From Dysidea avara (Eukaryota > Porifera > Demospongiae > Dictyoceratida > Dysideidae), in contig NC_089274.1 of the NCBI RefSeq assembly GCF_963678975.1, positions 732,001-796,000 of the forward strand: a stretch of 64,000 nt of DNA, in the 5' to 3' direction. Numbering within the stretch: position 1 is the stretch's first letter; the number at the start of each line of letters is the position of its first letter. The notes beneath the pieces are model-generated. The model was not told the DNA's origin, did no database searches, and was given only the letters and a program-made list of their open reading frames with translations. Positions 1-10,478 of this stretch are shown here, piece after piece. Position numbers and translations under genes: made by a program.

Positions 1-1
1 A

Positions 2-403
2 CGAGCTCGCGGAGAAGACGGTACTGGAAGCAACCTCGAGCTAAACAATACTGACAATCATTTGATGCCTCGAGGCACTAGTCCATATGAAGGCAACGTC
101 GACCAACCGTTAGTGCCCCCTGGTAATGTGGATCTTCCCTTAACCCCGCCCTATCAGCAGCCCCCGCAAGATTTAAATGTAGTATATAACCCCTCAGCAA
201 CTAATTATCAGCAGCCCCCGCCATCAGCTACCCAGTCCAACAGATATAGCTATGACCCAAGCAATACTGTTGAATTGCGTTATATTAGGAGCAGAACTAC
301 TAGTGAGATGGGCAGAGACTCCTATTACGATCACCATGGTGAGGCTCCACCCACTAATGATGACTCATCACATCCCATTGTCTCTACTTCAACAAGAATC
401 TGA
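2..403 (+). CDS. C-terminal part of an unidentified protein with a proline-rich tail and PDZ-ligand end (partial)
   Basis: An open frame enters from the left edge and stops at TGA 401-403, giving about 133 residues. I do not recognise the protein. The visible part is low complexity: proline-rich blocks with YQQPP repeated twice, further PPY/YNPS-type tyrosine-proline motifs, many Asn and Ser, and an Arg-containing stretch (RYIRSRTTSEMGRDSYYD). The last residues, STRI, fit a class I PDZ-binding motif (S/T-x-hydrophobic at the C-terminus). This would suit the cytoplasmic tail of a membrane receptor or adhesion protein, but no membrane segment lies in the window. An ATG at 62 is in frame, yet the frame is open upstream of it, so this is taken as a last exon. 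The stop lies only 88 bp from the stop of the convergent HPRT gene. Confidence 0.5.
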   Translation, partial: RARGEDGTGSNLELNNTDNHLMPRGTSPYEGNVDQPLVPPGNVDLPLTPPYQQPPQDLNVVYNPSATNYQQPPPSATQSNRYSYDPSNTVELRYIRSRTTSEMGRDSYYDHHGEAPPTNDDSSHPIVSTSTRI

Positions 404-491
404 TTGGCCAGTATGTATTTTCAACAATCCTCTTTTTGTAAAAGATAAATTACAACATTGTGTGTTCCAGTACATTTCTTATCTCACATGA

Positions 492-3400
492 TCAAGAGTA
501 TTTTTTAACAGCTTGTTGGTTCAGTACACAGATATGCTGTTGAGGTAAAACATATGTAACAGTAGAGAGGAGGGAGATCTAGTTCTCATCCACCATTAAT
601 CAGTGGGCATGTTAACTAGACAATTGAATTAGATAGCTCAATTTCATTTTATTAGTTGTTTAAGGTATGTAGTTATATTCAGCCACCAACAGTGTTACAG
701 CAGATGAGAAACTAGTTCAGCTTATGAGGTACATTAACCACTCACGTTGAGGTCCCTGAAGTATTCGTTGTAGTCTAACGCATACCCTACCACAAATACA
801 TCCGGCACTTCAAATCCTATATCTAGAAGAAAGTCACAGTATAAATTACTAGATAACATTTAGGTTGTGTGAGCTATTTTGAAGGAGTTGTTTTCACTAA
901 GGCACCAAATGCACATAATTATACCAAAGAAGTCACAACAGGAAATGGACCTTCATCAGCAGAGTGGTCTGCTTTTAATGCAATCACCATATAAGGCTCT
1001 TGCAGCAAGAATAACCTAAACTTTCTCCCCTCAAATAGCCCACACCATGTTACTGACAGTTAGGCCTGTAGCCGGAACTCTTTGGCGTCCTCTTCACCAG
1101 TAAACTGTATTCCAATATATTAACTAGCAACAATATAGCCGTAGTAATCACCTTGCCACTTTCACACAAGCTGGTTTGTGTTCAGCAAGAAGTGAGAGCA
1201 GTTTCTGCATTGTCGCTCCTGTGTCAACTATATCCTAAGGCAAAAGGCAATAGCTAGTGTACTACTAGATAATGTTGACCAGCTTACCTCCACTATCAAA
1301 ACATTCTACAAGAGAAATCATTTTAACAGATAACAAGCATCAATTATAGCTCACCTTTCCTTTAAGACTGGAGAGGTTGTCACCACCTATTACACGGATT
1401 TGTCCAGTTGAATGGTCCCCCTCGTAACTCTTCAGTCGAATGAAATCTATCTGTAGCTGAAGACGTTTACCTGAGCATATTTGCTACTATGTGATGGTCA
1501 TCACATACACTTCAACCTACCACTGGTAGCTGTTGAAGTTTTGATGCAGTTTAGTAAGTCACCAAAGAATTGGTAGCCACCCTTGAGTACACACAATGCC
1601 ACCAACGATCCTCCCATGTCATTACATATCTGCTGAGCTAACCGCTCTGTCCTATAATAACATCTATAGTATGTTCACGTTGAGCTGAATCCTCAAAAAC
1701 ATTTAATAACTCATGGGTGCAATTACACACGATCTTGAAATTTGGCTCATTTGTAGTGCTGCTTGACCGGCTAAAAAATTTCAAAATCTTTTTGTTCAGA
1801 TGTTTGATATAATATTATGGCCAATCAAAATTTTTACAATACATTTCCTATCGGGAAGCCATATAAGTACAGTGTCCATTACAGCCCTTTCCCGAACTTG
1901 TAATGGAGCCAAACCGTACGTGTCTGTTGTTGGCACCTTAGCTGTTACCAAAAATCATCTGGTTGGCTGAAATGTTAACTCTGTTGAAAAAAAATCTACT
2001 TTTAATTTTTAACTGTTTTTCAGGATTCAGCTCAACGTGAACATACTATAGTGAATCGAACAGTTGCGTAACTGTAAATGCTAGTTAAAGCACCCCCACG
2101 TGTACAATAAATAAAAGCACAAAGGTATGGATGAGAGACTATAGCATGAGGCGACGCCAAGTGCTATATTAGGCTTGAGAGAGTGCTTTTATTTTTATAT
2201 TGTATAAGCGTAGCAGTGCTTTAAGTCCCAAAAGAGCTCACAAAAATCCAAACATTGCTCTCGACACAAGAACCCAGCAAACGATGCTTACACTTGTATG
2301 GTAGCTACCACTCAAATGCAACATCGCTACGTGCAGACTTGCCAATTAAGGGGTGTGGCAGCTGTTTCCACCATGAGTCGTCATCCCTCAATGTGAGGGA
2401 TAAAGACTCACAATTGAAATGGCTGCCACACCCCTCAATTGGCAAGTTGTTAATAATTCGCACTCACGTGTAGCAATGTTGCATTCAAGTAGTACAGAAC
2501 ATCGCAGCTAAAAAATTTCAGGTGAAGCCCCATACGCCAAAGTTTTTTTCGTCAATTTTGGGGCAATAGTGGGTTTGCCAAACTTTATTACCGCCAAAGT
2601 TTATTACTATATGGTAGTACAGGTGTAGCAGTAAGCAAATAAAATAGTATCTTTTTGGCCATTTTTGGTGATTAGAAATGTTATGCACGTGATCTTGTGT
2701 TTCGTAAATAACTTTCCAATCAATGCATAACTTTACTGTTCTTTATTTTCCACACCAATGCATAGCTGTACTTTATGACGCAAATGGAAAATATAGCACA
2801 CTTGAATGCGTCACAGAAAATAAAGAACACTTTATGCTTTCGCCAAGCAAAGTACTTTAACTATAACTTATTGAACACCTGAGTGTTAATGATGCCTGTC
2901 TTGTCCAGCAAGTAAACTAACAGTAAGGACATTTTGTTTTGGCTTTGCCAATTTTCATTTGACAAAGCCACCAGATAGACCACAGGTTACTATTTAGTAA
3001 CCCCACCACAGGTTTATAATTAACTAACCTCATACATCAAAGGAAATATTGATAAATACTTTTAATAGCACCAATCTCACCAATGTCACAGTGTGGTACT
3101 GACACATAGTATGCCACTTTCACTCTTTATCTGCTTTATAGCACATAGAACAAGCTGACATCGGCTTGTACTCTATTTAAAGTGGTTGCCCACAAACACA
3201 ATTACCAAGGCTGCAACTCAGCCACCCACAATCAATTATCTCAGCCTACAGCCTCAGTAGATAAGCTTATGTGCAACCTTGTCAACATTGTCCTCAGGTC
3301 TCTAAAGAACATGTGTCAGCTCATTCCAAACATGTGCATATTAATCATGTTGTTTAGCTACTTGACCTTATGATGTGTTCTTTGTACTGGTGTGTGCACT

Positions 3401-3951
3401 CAAACATGGCAGAACAGCAAAGTTAAAATCATAAAGATCAAGTCAGCCCTGGAAACTAATGTTACAAAGCCCACCTCTAATCTACTGGGGATTTACTGAT
3501 AGGGTGTACAAATCATTGGATGATTGAAAATCTTTACTAACTTCAGTTCAGTATGTGGCAAGGGTACATAAACAAACACGCCCACAAAAAGCGCGCAAGC
3601 TATTGCACGCTACCAGCACGTGTTCAGGACATACAATAAACAAATTCATAAAATCCCACAACCGGTTACTCCAGGTGAAGTGATACAGCTGACAATGCAA
3701 TCCCACTCGTCCAGTACACAAGCTAGTAAAGGTCACCTGTCCAATATTAGCCCTCTGGGGATCAACACGCGGTCCAGGTCGTCAATATAATGTGCTGGTA
3801 GACAAAACTTGTCCTTTTTAAAACCAATGTAATCATCCTTCAACTACGAGTAGAACAATAGCGATACAGTCACAAATCTACCACACAGGATACTCACTAA
3901 TATGCAGTCGTCTCGCTCAGCGACTGTCTTATCCACATTATTCGCAGACAT
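492..3951 (-). CDS. HPRT1: Hypoxanthine-guanine phosphoribosyltransferase (complete, 9 exons)
   Basis: This enzyme salvages hypoxanthine and guanine by transferring them to PRPP, giving IMP and GMP in the cytosol. Coding exons on the minus strand: 3898-3951, 3737-3843, 1521-1651, 1355-1470, 1288-1305, 1152-1234, 1058-1104, 746-822 and 492-536. They sum to 678 nt (225 aa); the human protein is 218 aa. All junctions have GT/AG and the phases agree. Visible motifs are the PPi loop [10 protein letters not shown] (about residues 74-83), the flexible-loop Ser-Tyr in [13 protein letters not shown] (about 108-120), the PRPP signature [14 protein letters not shown] (138-151), the [13 protein letters not shown] segment, and the hood [17 protein letters not shown] followed by [14 protein letters not shown] at the C-terminus. 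A GTGAGT after RDLN looks at first like coding sequence with an early stop at 734, but it is the donor for the last 45-bp exon. Intron 2 (1652-3736) carries several inverted-repeat elements. Confidence 0.95.
1664..2051. mobile_element. MITE with 30-bp perfect terminal inverted repeats in HPRT intron 2
   Basis: The arms at 1664-1693 and 2022-2051 are exact reverse complements. They begin ctatagtatgttcacgttga, and after one mismatch the pairing continues for 6 more bases. The 388-bp element has no coding capacity, so it is a non-autonomous DNA element of unknown superfamily. Confidence 0.8.
2082..2860. repeat. AATAAAGCAC foldback family copy plus adjoining palindrome (HPRT intron 2)
   Basis: 2082-2225 is an imperfect palindrome that starts and ends with gttaaagcac / gtgctttaa and contains AATAAA in both orientations. 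It is followed by a second interrupted palindrome at 2309-2491, whose inner arms (2337-2362 and 2422-2447) match at 25 of 26 positions. The stretch 2610-2860 (tagtacaggtgtagcag, then gtgatcttgtgtttcg) reappears inverted at about 37690-37860, next to another foldback at 37943-38095. These pieces therefore seem to move or duplicate as one longer unit. Confidence 0.6.
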
Positions 3952-4051
3952 CTTAGCGAGCTGCTTACTGTATCTCTGTACTCGGTGAGATTACGCGCCA
4001 ATCTCGTTGTACGCATGCGTGAAGGACTACACCAAGAATCTGATTGATTAC

Positions 4052-4297
4052 TGTACTGCGGTTTTCCAAGTTCTTGCAATGCAAAGCATCATGCGCTAAT
4101 AATGTGTCAGTATGCGCAGTTCTTTAAATACACCTGTAATATTCTGTGGCTGTTGAGTTGTATGCGTAGGCATCCTTGAAGTCCTGTGAGTCAGTAGCTA
4201 GTTGTCACTGAAAATCTACTGTTGAACAACTGCGCACGTACATGCTTGTATAACACATGACGCTTTGCATTGCAAGAACTTGAAAAACCGCAGTACA
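4052..4297. mobile_element. MITE with 44-bp terminal inverted repeats just upstream of HPRT
   Basis: The arms at 4052-4095 and 4254-4297 begin tgtactgcggttt and run through caagttcttgcaatgcaaag with a few mismatches. The element starts about 100 bp upstream of the HPRT start codon, so it probably lies in or beside the promoter. No coding capacity is seen. Confidence 0.75.
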
Positions 4298-5059
4298 CTA
4301 AATAATTATGCAGACCTCAAAAACTAAATGTAATAACGTCACAAAGAGTTAATAAAACTAGACTCTTCACTTAAGTCAAGCCATGCATCCAGGTGATCTA
4401 ACACATAAGTGTGACAGTGTATAATCATTGACTGTAAGTAAAAGATGAGTGTTAATAGGAACCTCATTTGATGATCTCTAGTCCTGGCTATGTAGGTCAA
4501 CAATTTGACATGCAGAACAACAAAAGCAGCTAGCTGGTTTAGGAGATGCACAGTTAAGCTATTCTCAGGACCACTTTTCCACTAAGCTGTAAAAAAGGGT
4601 GTGGCCCAGGGTAAAAAAAAGTTGTCACAGTGGCCTATTGAAAATTTTATTCATGTGAACACAAATTCACTGAATTAATTGTCATTATTAAAAATTAACC
4701 TACCATCACAGTCGATTGGCCACCACTTTTAATTTCACAACTTTTTCACCTTTAATTTTTTGAGGGCCACTTGCACCTTTATGTGTAGCAAGCCACAAAA
4801 GTCGGTGGCTTTGCATCAAATTGTATGCATGCAGTGGCAGATTTAGGGGTGGGCCAAGTGCCGGGGGCTCTTGACCCCCTCCAAAAATTTTTAGTATATA
4901 GCTACATATCATATAATGCCATATATTCCCAAAAGCCAGCCTACATGTTAATTAAAACCCACAATTAAATATATTTGAGAGTTGGAACACTGTTAACTGT
5001 GCATATAGCTATGAGTGGCATTGTATCATATCAAACAAAGTTTCTTTAACACAAACAGT

Positions 5060-5992
5060 TAGTCATGGCGTAGCTACCATTGGGGCAACCGAGGCAGCTG
5101 CCTCGGTAAAAAATGCTCAACAATTCAGGTCGAGCAAGCCAGGCTGAGTTTTGGCACCCCGAATATTCTACTCAAACGTTACTATATAGCATTACTGTAC
5201 CACACATAATAGAATCTATGGCTGTAGTACTAAGCAGGCTGGAGCCCATGGTGACACAGCCCTGCCACTTTTCAGCTACTTGAATTTGTATGCGGAAAAA
5301 GATCGAGATACTTTAATAGAACAGTCATCGTAATATACTCTAATAGAGCATTCAGTGTAAATTATAGCCTGTGCTCTCTTACACTGCTTGGTCTAAATCA
5401 TTTACATGTTCATTGACTTTTCAAAAGTGTTCCAATGAATCAACTACATGGCATTGCATTGAGTCCTTTGATCATGTATACCTTGACATAGCCTCCACAT
5501 GCCATTTCAAAGCAAATATTATTTTCAAAAATTTCCTTGAGGGAGCATGCCCCCAGACTCCCTAGCTTGACATACTTAGCACATGCAGTTGAGTATTTCA
5601 CGAAAGAGATATCTCTGACTTAAATATCATATCAGATCAATGAAAAGTATAGTGTGCATGACTATGACCTCCGTTGCAGTCCATGGATGGCCTGACCACT
5701 CAAAATATCTCCGGAGTAAGTCAGTTTTTTTTTGTATTGAGTGCTAGTCTAATAATTGAAGCATGGTACACTGTTGCATTAACTAAGCTGGAGCATGACA
5801 TGTAGAAAAATGCTCAGAGTCTTCTGAAACAGTTTCTTCCATCCAACCAGAGAATCAACCTGCAAATGTTGTACCACCCATGCTTGAAAGTGTTTGTGAA
5901 TCAGTTGAGTCACAAGCAGACCTTCTCAATTACGTCAATTTATAAACTTTGCCTCTGTAAAAAAAATTTTCTGGCTACGCCACTGACAGTAA
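5060..5992. mobile_element. Probable DNA element with GGCGTAGC-type termini
   Basis: The left end reads agtcatggcgtagctacc (5061-5078). The right end, reverse complemented, reads tgtcagtggcgtagccag. The shared terminus is short, so the boundaries are uncertain. A related pair of ends brackets 51659-52895. A copy of the dyad motif and a ggagcatgcccccag motif (near 5541) lie inside. Confidence 0.45.
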
Positions 5993-6262
5993 CTTTCCTT
6001 TGATTGTTGTCTAAATAGCTATATAGCTGTACACACCAAAGGAGCTACATTGAGTGGTGCATTCTTCCCCATCTAGCAACTATACCATTGTATTTGAGTG
6101 CACATATAGAGCTGCTGTACAGGCTATATAAAATAGTTTAGCAGGAGGGTAGCTGGAAACCCTGGCCCATCAACAATTGTACATTATAATTAAACTTGCG
6201 GTATCAAGATTGAGATGCCCCAATCTAATAGAGCAGTCACCTCTATAGTAGAGCAGCGTAGC

Positions 6263-7140
6263 ATCAAAAAATGAGCATTTCGTACACTTTGTGATACAAT
6301 TATGAAACTTACCACACAAGTTGTACTCCTTGTGACATATGTTTGTTTAGAACCATCACGGATTTGACCTTTGGTGAACTTTAGAGCCATTTTTTACTGA
6401 TGGGTAAGTAATTCATAGAATTTCATGGTTAATATAAATGATCAAGGCCCCTATTTGGTGATTATTAGTTTCTCATCCAGCCTTTCTAATTATTATGATG
6501 CGGGCGGGAGGGTATTACCATTATGCCATTATTTTCACACTGATGTACAGACCTTGTTCAAATTGTCTTTCCTTCTTACTACAAACATTTCCTTCACTAG
6601 CTGATTCTACTTTTCGTAATCGCCAACTGTTTTTCGACAGTCAACTGAAAGCGAAGTCGATAGAACACAATTGCAACTGGCACTGCAGCAATTTGCTAAG
6701 GAAAACAACAGTTCTCCTGGTGATATATAGCGCATTGTAGCGTTCATCAACAAAAAATTATAAGAGTTTGGCATCACATGTTTTTCTGAGCATGCACAGT
6801 GTAATAATGGCTTACCATGCGGTAGCTCAGTTAAGAAGGATGCAGGCGGTGGATGAGAAACTAATAATCACCGAATAGGGGCCTAACTTTGGAATGCAGT
6901 CACCTATTGACTTCAAATAAAAGCAGAGTAATTCAATTTAGCAGCACTTTTAATTTGAAATTGTGCAAAATGATGCCTCAGGAAGATGAAGACAAAAACA
7001 ATGAAATTTCAATACAGAAATGGCTTTAAAGGCCACCAAAGGTCAAATATGTGATGGCTCTATATCCAAAAAATTATGTCACAAGGAGTACAACTTATAT
7101 GGAAAGTTTCATAATTGTATCAAAAAGTGCATAACTATCA
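6263..7140. mobile_element. Outer inverted-repeat element split by a nested MITE
   Basis: About 125 bp at 6270-6395 is repeated inverted at about 7015-7140. Both arms carry agttgtactccttgtgacat and a tttgacctttggtg segment, with roughly 20-25% divergence by eye. The sequence between the arms is mostly the independent MITE at 6445-6884. Confidence 0.6.
6445..6884. mobile_element. Nested MITE with 35-bp terminal inverted repeats
   Basis: The left arm at 6445-6479 starts aggcccctatttggtgatta. The right arm at 6850-6884 is its reverse complement with one mismatch. The element is 440 bp and sits inside the outer inverted repeat. It is the cleaner and therefore probably the younger insertion. Confidence 0.8.
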
Positions 7141-7300
7141 CACTATGCCACTCTACTACTAACACAACAGCCAAATAAACATTGTGATGGACCCATGCTG
7201 AAATCATATGTTTTGCGTACTATATAAGGTGTGTCTTCCCTGTAGTGTCATTTTGTTTTGATCCCCCACCCCTTTCCAAAAGTCTGGATCCACCCCTGTG

Positions 7301-7671
7301 CATATAGGCAGGGCCACCCAGAGAAATTAAGGGGCCCAGGGCAAAGAGTTAAAGTGGGGCCCCAGGGGCAAGGAGGTTTCCACCTCTGAATCACATGCAA
7401 CTTCACCAAGCTGTAAGTCGAAGAGCAAAAAAAATAAAGGAAAGAAAAAAAAAGAAAAAAAAGGCCATTACATGTTGGCAATGACAATAGCTACTCCTCA
7501 CCAACCATATATCTCCTTATCTATTAGAGTATCTAGATCTGACTGCTCTATTAGAGTATATCGATCTTTTAAACAGGTACTCATAGGGCCTCCTGGGGCC
7601 CCTTTCAGGCTGGGGCCCAGGGAAAAATTCCCCAGTTGCCCCCTCCCCCTGTGGGCGGCCCTGCACATATA
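7301..7671. mobile_element. GC-rich hAT-like MITE with a candidate 8-bp target duplication
   Basis: The termini are gcagggccacccagag (left) and, reverse complemented, gcagggccgcccacag (right), with internal ggggcccagggcaaa and ggccccag blocks in inverted order. The flanks are gcatatag on the left and acatatag on the right, a 7-of-8 match. That would fit the 8-bp duplication made by hAT transposases. Confidence 0.6.
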
Positions 7672-8289
7672 GGGCTTCCTTTAAACTTTTTTTTTTCTTT
7701 ATCACAGGAATTGTTGAACAAGGCATATAATATATATTTGTGTGTATCTAGTCTAATGAAATATTTGTAAACTGAATAAATGGCACATAGCTAACAGAAC
7801 TCTAATTGTTTGTGATTGATTGATTCGTTTAGACTCCAAATACTCGGCCAATGGCCATTCCTTTCATGCCGGAGTGTATGCAAAAGAACACCATAGCTAG
7901 CTATATAGCACATGCACACAATACCTATAATTGCAAAAGGAAATATGATAACTCAAAACAAAACACATGCAAATTACAACTGCATGCATGCAAAAATTTG
8001 TAACTAAACTCTCTACATGCAGTGACTTGTTTGTAGCCAAACTCTCTACAGGGTGTAGGCGGTGGAGACGGGGGTTGGAGGGGCGGGGGGGCCATGGCCC
8101 CCCATGGAACAATGTTAGCAAGAAAAGATAGAGATACTCTAATAGAGCAGTCACAGTATTCAGAAAAGCAGTGTAGCAAGCTACTTAGCTAATAAGGAGA
8201 TATATAGATAGTCTAGCTAGTTAGTGGAGGGTATACTTGTCACCTTTTTTATTTGGTCTCCAGCTTACATCTGGCCTGGCCCCCTCACT

Positions 8290-8405
8290 CTTTGTTTTAT
8301 TTTATTTATTTATTTATTAAGACTTTACAGCACAAGTGCTGAAGGTCTGTAGAACATCTGGACCTACAGCCTGTTTAAAGTTGTTACATACACTTTGGGC
8401 CCCTG
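8290..8405 (-). repeat. 3' tail of a dispersed retroelement with (TAAA)n end
   Basis: On the minus strand this reads toward a run of TAAA units at 8293-8320. The body (gaaggtctgtagaacatctg then gacctacagcctg) has a diverged relative at 41595-41645 (aaagtctgtagcacacctgg then tcctacagcctc). A simple-sequence tail and shared 3' body suggest a LINE or SINE end, but the class cannot be fixed. Confidence 0.4.
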
Positions 8406-8446
8406 TGACCTGATCTCTCTACATGCAGGGTTATAGCTCACTACAG

Positions 8447-8950
8447 GCTGACTTGTTTGTAGCTGATCTCTCTACAGAGTGACTTGTTTGTAGCTGATCT
8501 CTCTACAGGGTGACTTGTTTGTAGCTGATCTCTCTACAGGGTGACTTGTTTGTAGCTGATCTCTCTACAGGGTGACTTGTTTGTAGCTGATCTCTCTACA
8601 GGGTGACTTGTTTGTAGCTGATCTCTCTACAGGGTGACTTGTTTGTAGCTGATCTCTCTACAGGGTGACTTGTTTGTAGCTGATCTCTCTACAGGGTGAC
8701 TTGTTTGTAGCTGATCTCTCTACAGGGTGACTTGTTTGTAGCTGATCTCTCTACAGGGTGACTTGTTTGTAGCTGATCTCTCTACAGGGTGACTTGTTTG
8801 TAGCTGATCTCTCTACAGGGTGACTTGTTTGTAGCTGATCTCTCTACAGGGTGACTTGTTTGTAGCTGATCTCTCTACAGGGTGACTTGTTTGTAGCTGA
8901 TCTCTCTACAGGGTGACTTGTTTGTAGCTGATCTCTCTACAGGGTGACTT
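8447..8950. repeat. 31-bp minisatellite, about 16 near-identical copies
   Basis: The unit contains gtgacttgtttgtagc followed by tgatctctctacagg. Core copies are almost identical. Degenerate copies lie on both sides (about 7995-8060 and 9020-9110, with aactctctacag variants), separated from the core by other sequence. Confidence 0.95.
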
Positions 8951-10478
8951 GTAACATAACTGCATGAACTCTATTAGCTCTATACAAAGTGAATAGCAAA
9001 TCAGTATCAATTTCTTTTAGTTGAACTCTCAATCTCTACAGGGTGTTATGTATGAATTAAATTCCTACAGAGTGGCTTGTTTGTAGCTGAACTCTCTACA
9101 GGGTGACTTGTTGCATACAATTCGAAATACTCTAATAGAGCAGTCTATACCCTAATAGAGCAGACACAATTAGTTAATAGTTACTGCAGTAAAATCGTAT
9201 CTCGGAATGTTTAAAACCTAATTTTTTCCTGGGGTAATGCCCACAGATCCCACCCCCAGAATAGCATCCATGTCTGTTGTATGCTTCAAACTCTTTTCTG
9301 ATACTATGCAGAAGCAAGCATAAGCAGCCTAGCTATATCAATCAATATTTTATATCAATCAATTCTCAACATAATATATGGTTAAATCAGTAAAAATCGT
9401 TAGCAGATTCAATCTCAGAATACATATAATTTTCAAAAATTTCACTGGGGGAGCATGCCCCAGACCTCCTGTGTATCCAACTACTCGTCACAGTATGGGT
9501 ATATTGACAGGAAGAAAGAAAACATGATTTCACACATATGCAGCTCCGTGATCCCTTAACCAATTGGAACCAATTTTGCTGTAGAGTTTCCTACCAGGTA
9601 TAGGGGAGTCCACATATATCAAACTTGAAGGAAGTTGCTCCAGAATGATCTTATAGAAATTATGAGAAATTTTAAATCATGGTATAAGTAAGAACCATGC
9701 ATGCAAAATACACATGCATTCGGATAAAGGTATATCATATTACAATAGCTACATATATCCAAAAATAAACACGAAATGATAGCAAACATATTAGGAGGGT
9801 GGATTCTATGGAAGCCCTTCTCTGAAATTTGAACTTGCAGAGATATGTACCAATCACTGCATGAAAGAGCATAAAGGTACAAGAACAATGTACAGAGCAG
9901 GAAGCTCAAGAAATAGGTATCATAATAAGTTTATGGACTTTAATAGAGCAGTCAGTTGTAGTATGGATACAATGGAATTTATTCAAAGTAGGATAGGTCT
10001 TCATTTTCAATTATATAGAGAATTTGGGGTGCAGTTGGATCAGGATCTCCACTAATAATATATGCCTACCAGCCAAAAAGTCATGCTAACTAGTTAGGTA
10101 AGGACTTGAAAATAGTTCATGAATAATCTAGTTTGATTATGACTACAGCCTAGCAAAACTATGGCCATGCAATTTGGCAAGTTACAGAGGGTAAATTCCA
10201 GTAGTCAGAAGATATTACTTGTGATGTGATCAGTGATGTGGTTTGTGCAAACATAACTGTTTTGTTTTGTTTTTTGCAGTCCTGGTAGGAAATTGACTGT
10301 TTCATTAGAGTAGTTATGTACCATGTTGCTATTTGCTGAAATGACAAAATTATATTAATTACACTATTTTGGATACTAAACAGTACAAATGTGGTTCAGC
10401 AATCACAACAATAATTTACGAAAATTAAAATAGGTATAAATAATTATTATGTAGTGATGAGGTTACTGCCGGCATCTC

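Larger units (their letters stand above)
4298..10478. other. Repeat-rich intergenic region between HPRT and the CILP-like gene
   Basis: No gene is supported here. The short open frames fall in repeats. Recognisable content is a CAGTGGC-type terminus near 4833, the elements and tandem array listed separately (5060-5992, 6263-7140, 6445-6884, 7301-7671, 8447-8950), a (TAAA)-tailed fragment at 8290-8400, and several copies of the dispersed dyad motif ctctaatagagcagtcac (near 5315, 6226, 7541, 8137, 9131 and 9941). 10056-10478 shows nothing beyond AT-rich sequence and presumably the 3' UTR of the minus-strand gene. Confidence 0.6.

Noticed and set aside
734-746. Early HPRT stop (RDLNVSG followed by TAA)
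   Set aside because: GTGAGT there is a splice donor. A better family match ([14 protein letters not shown]) continues in the exon at 492-536.
8447-8950. CRISPR-like array (31-bp repeats)
   Set aside because: Units are directly contiguous with no unique spacers, and the genome is eukaryotic. The same holds for the 17-, 23- and 24-bp arrays.
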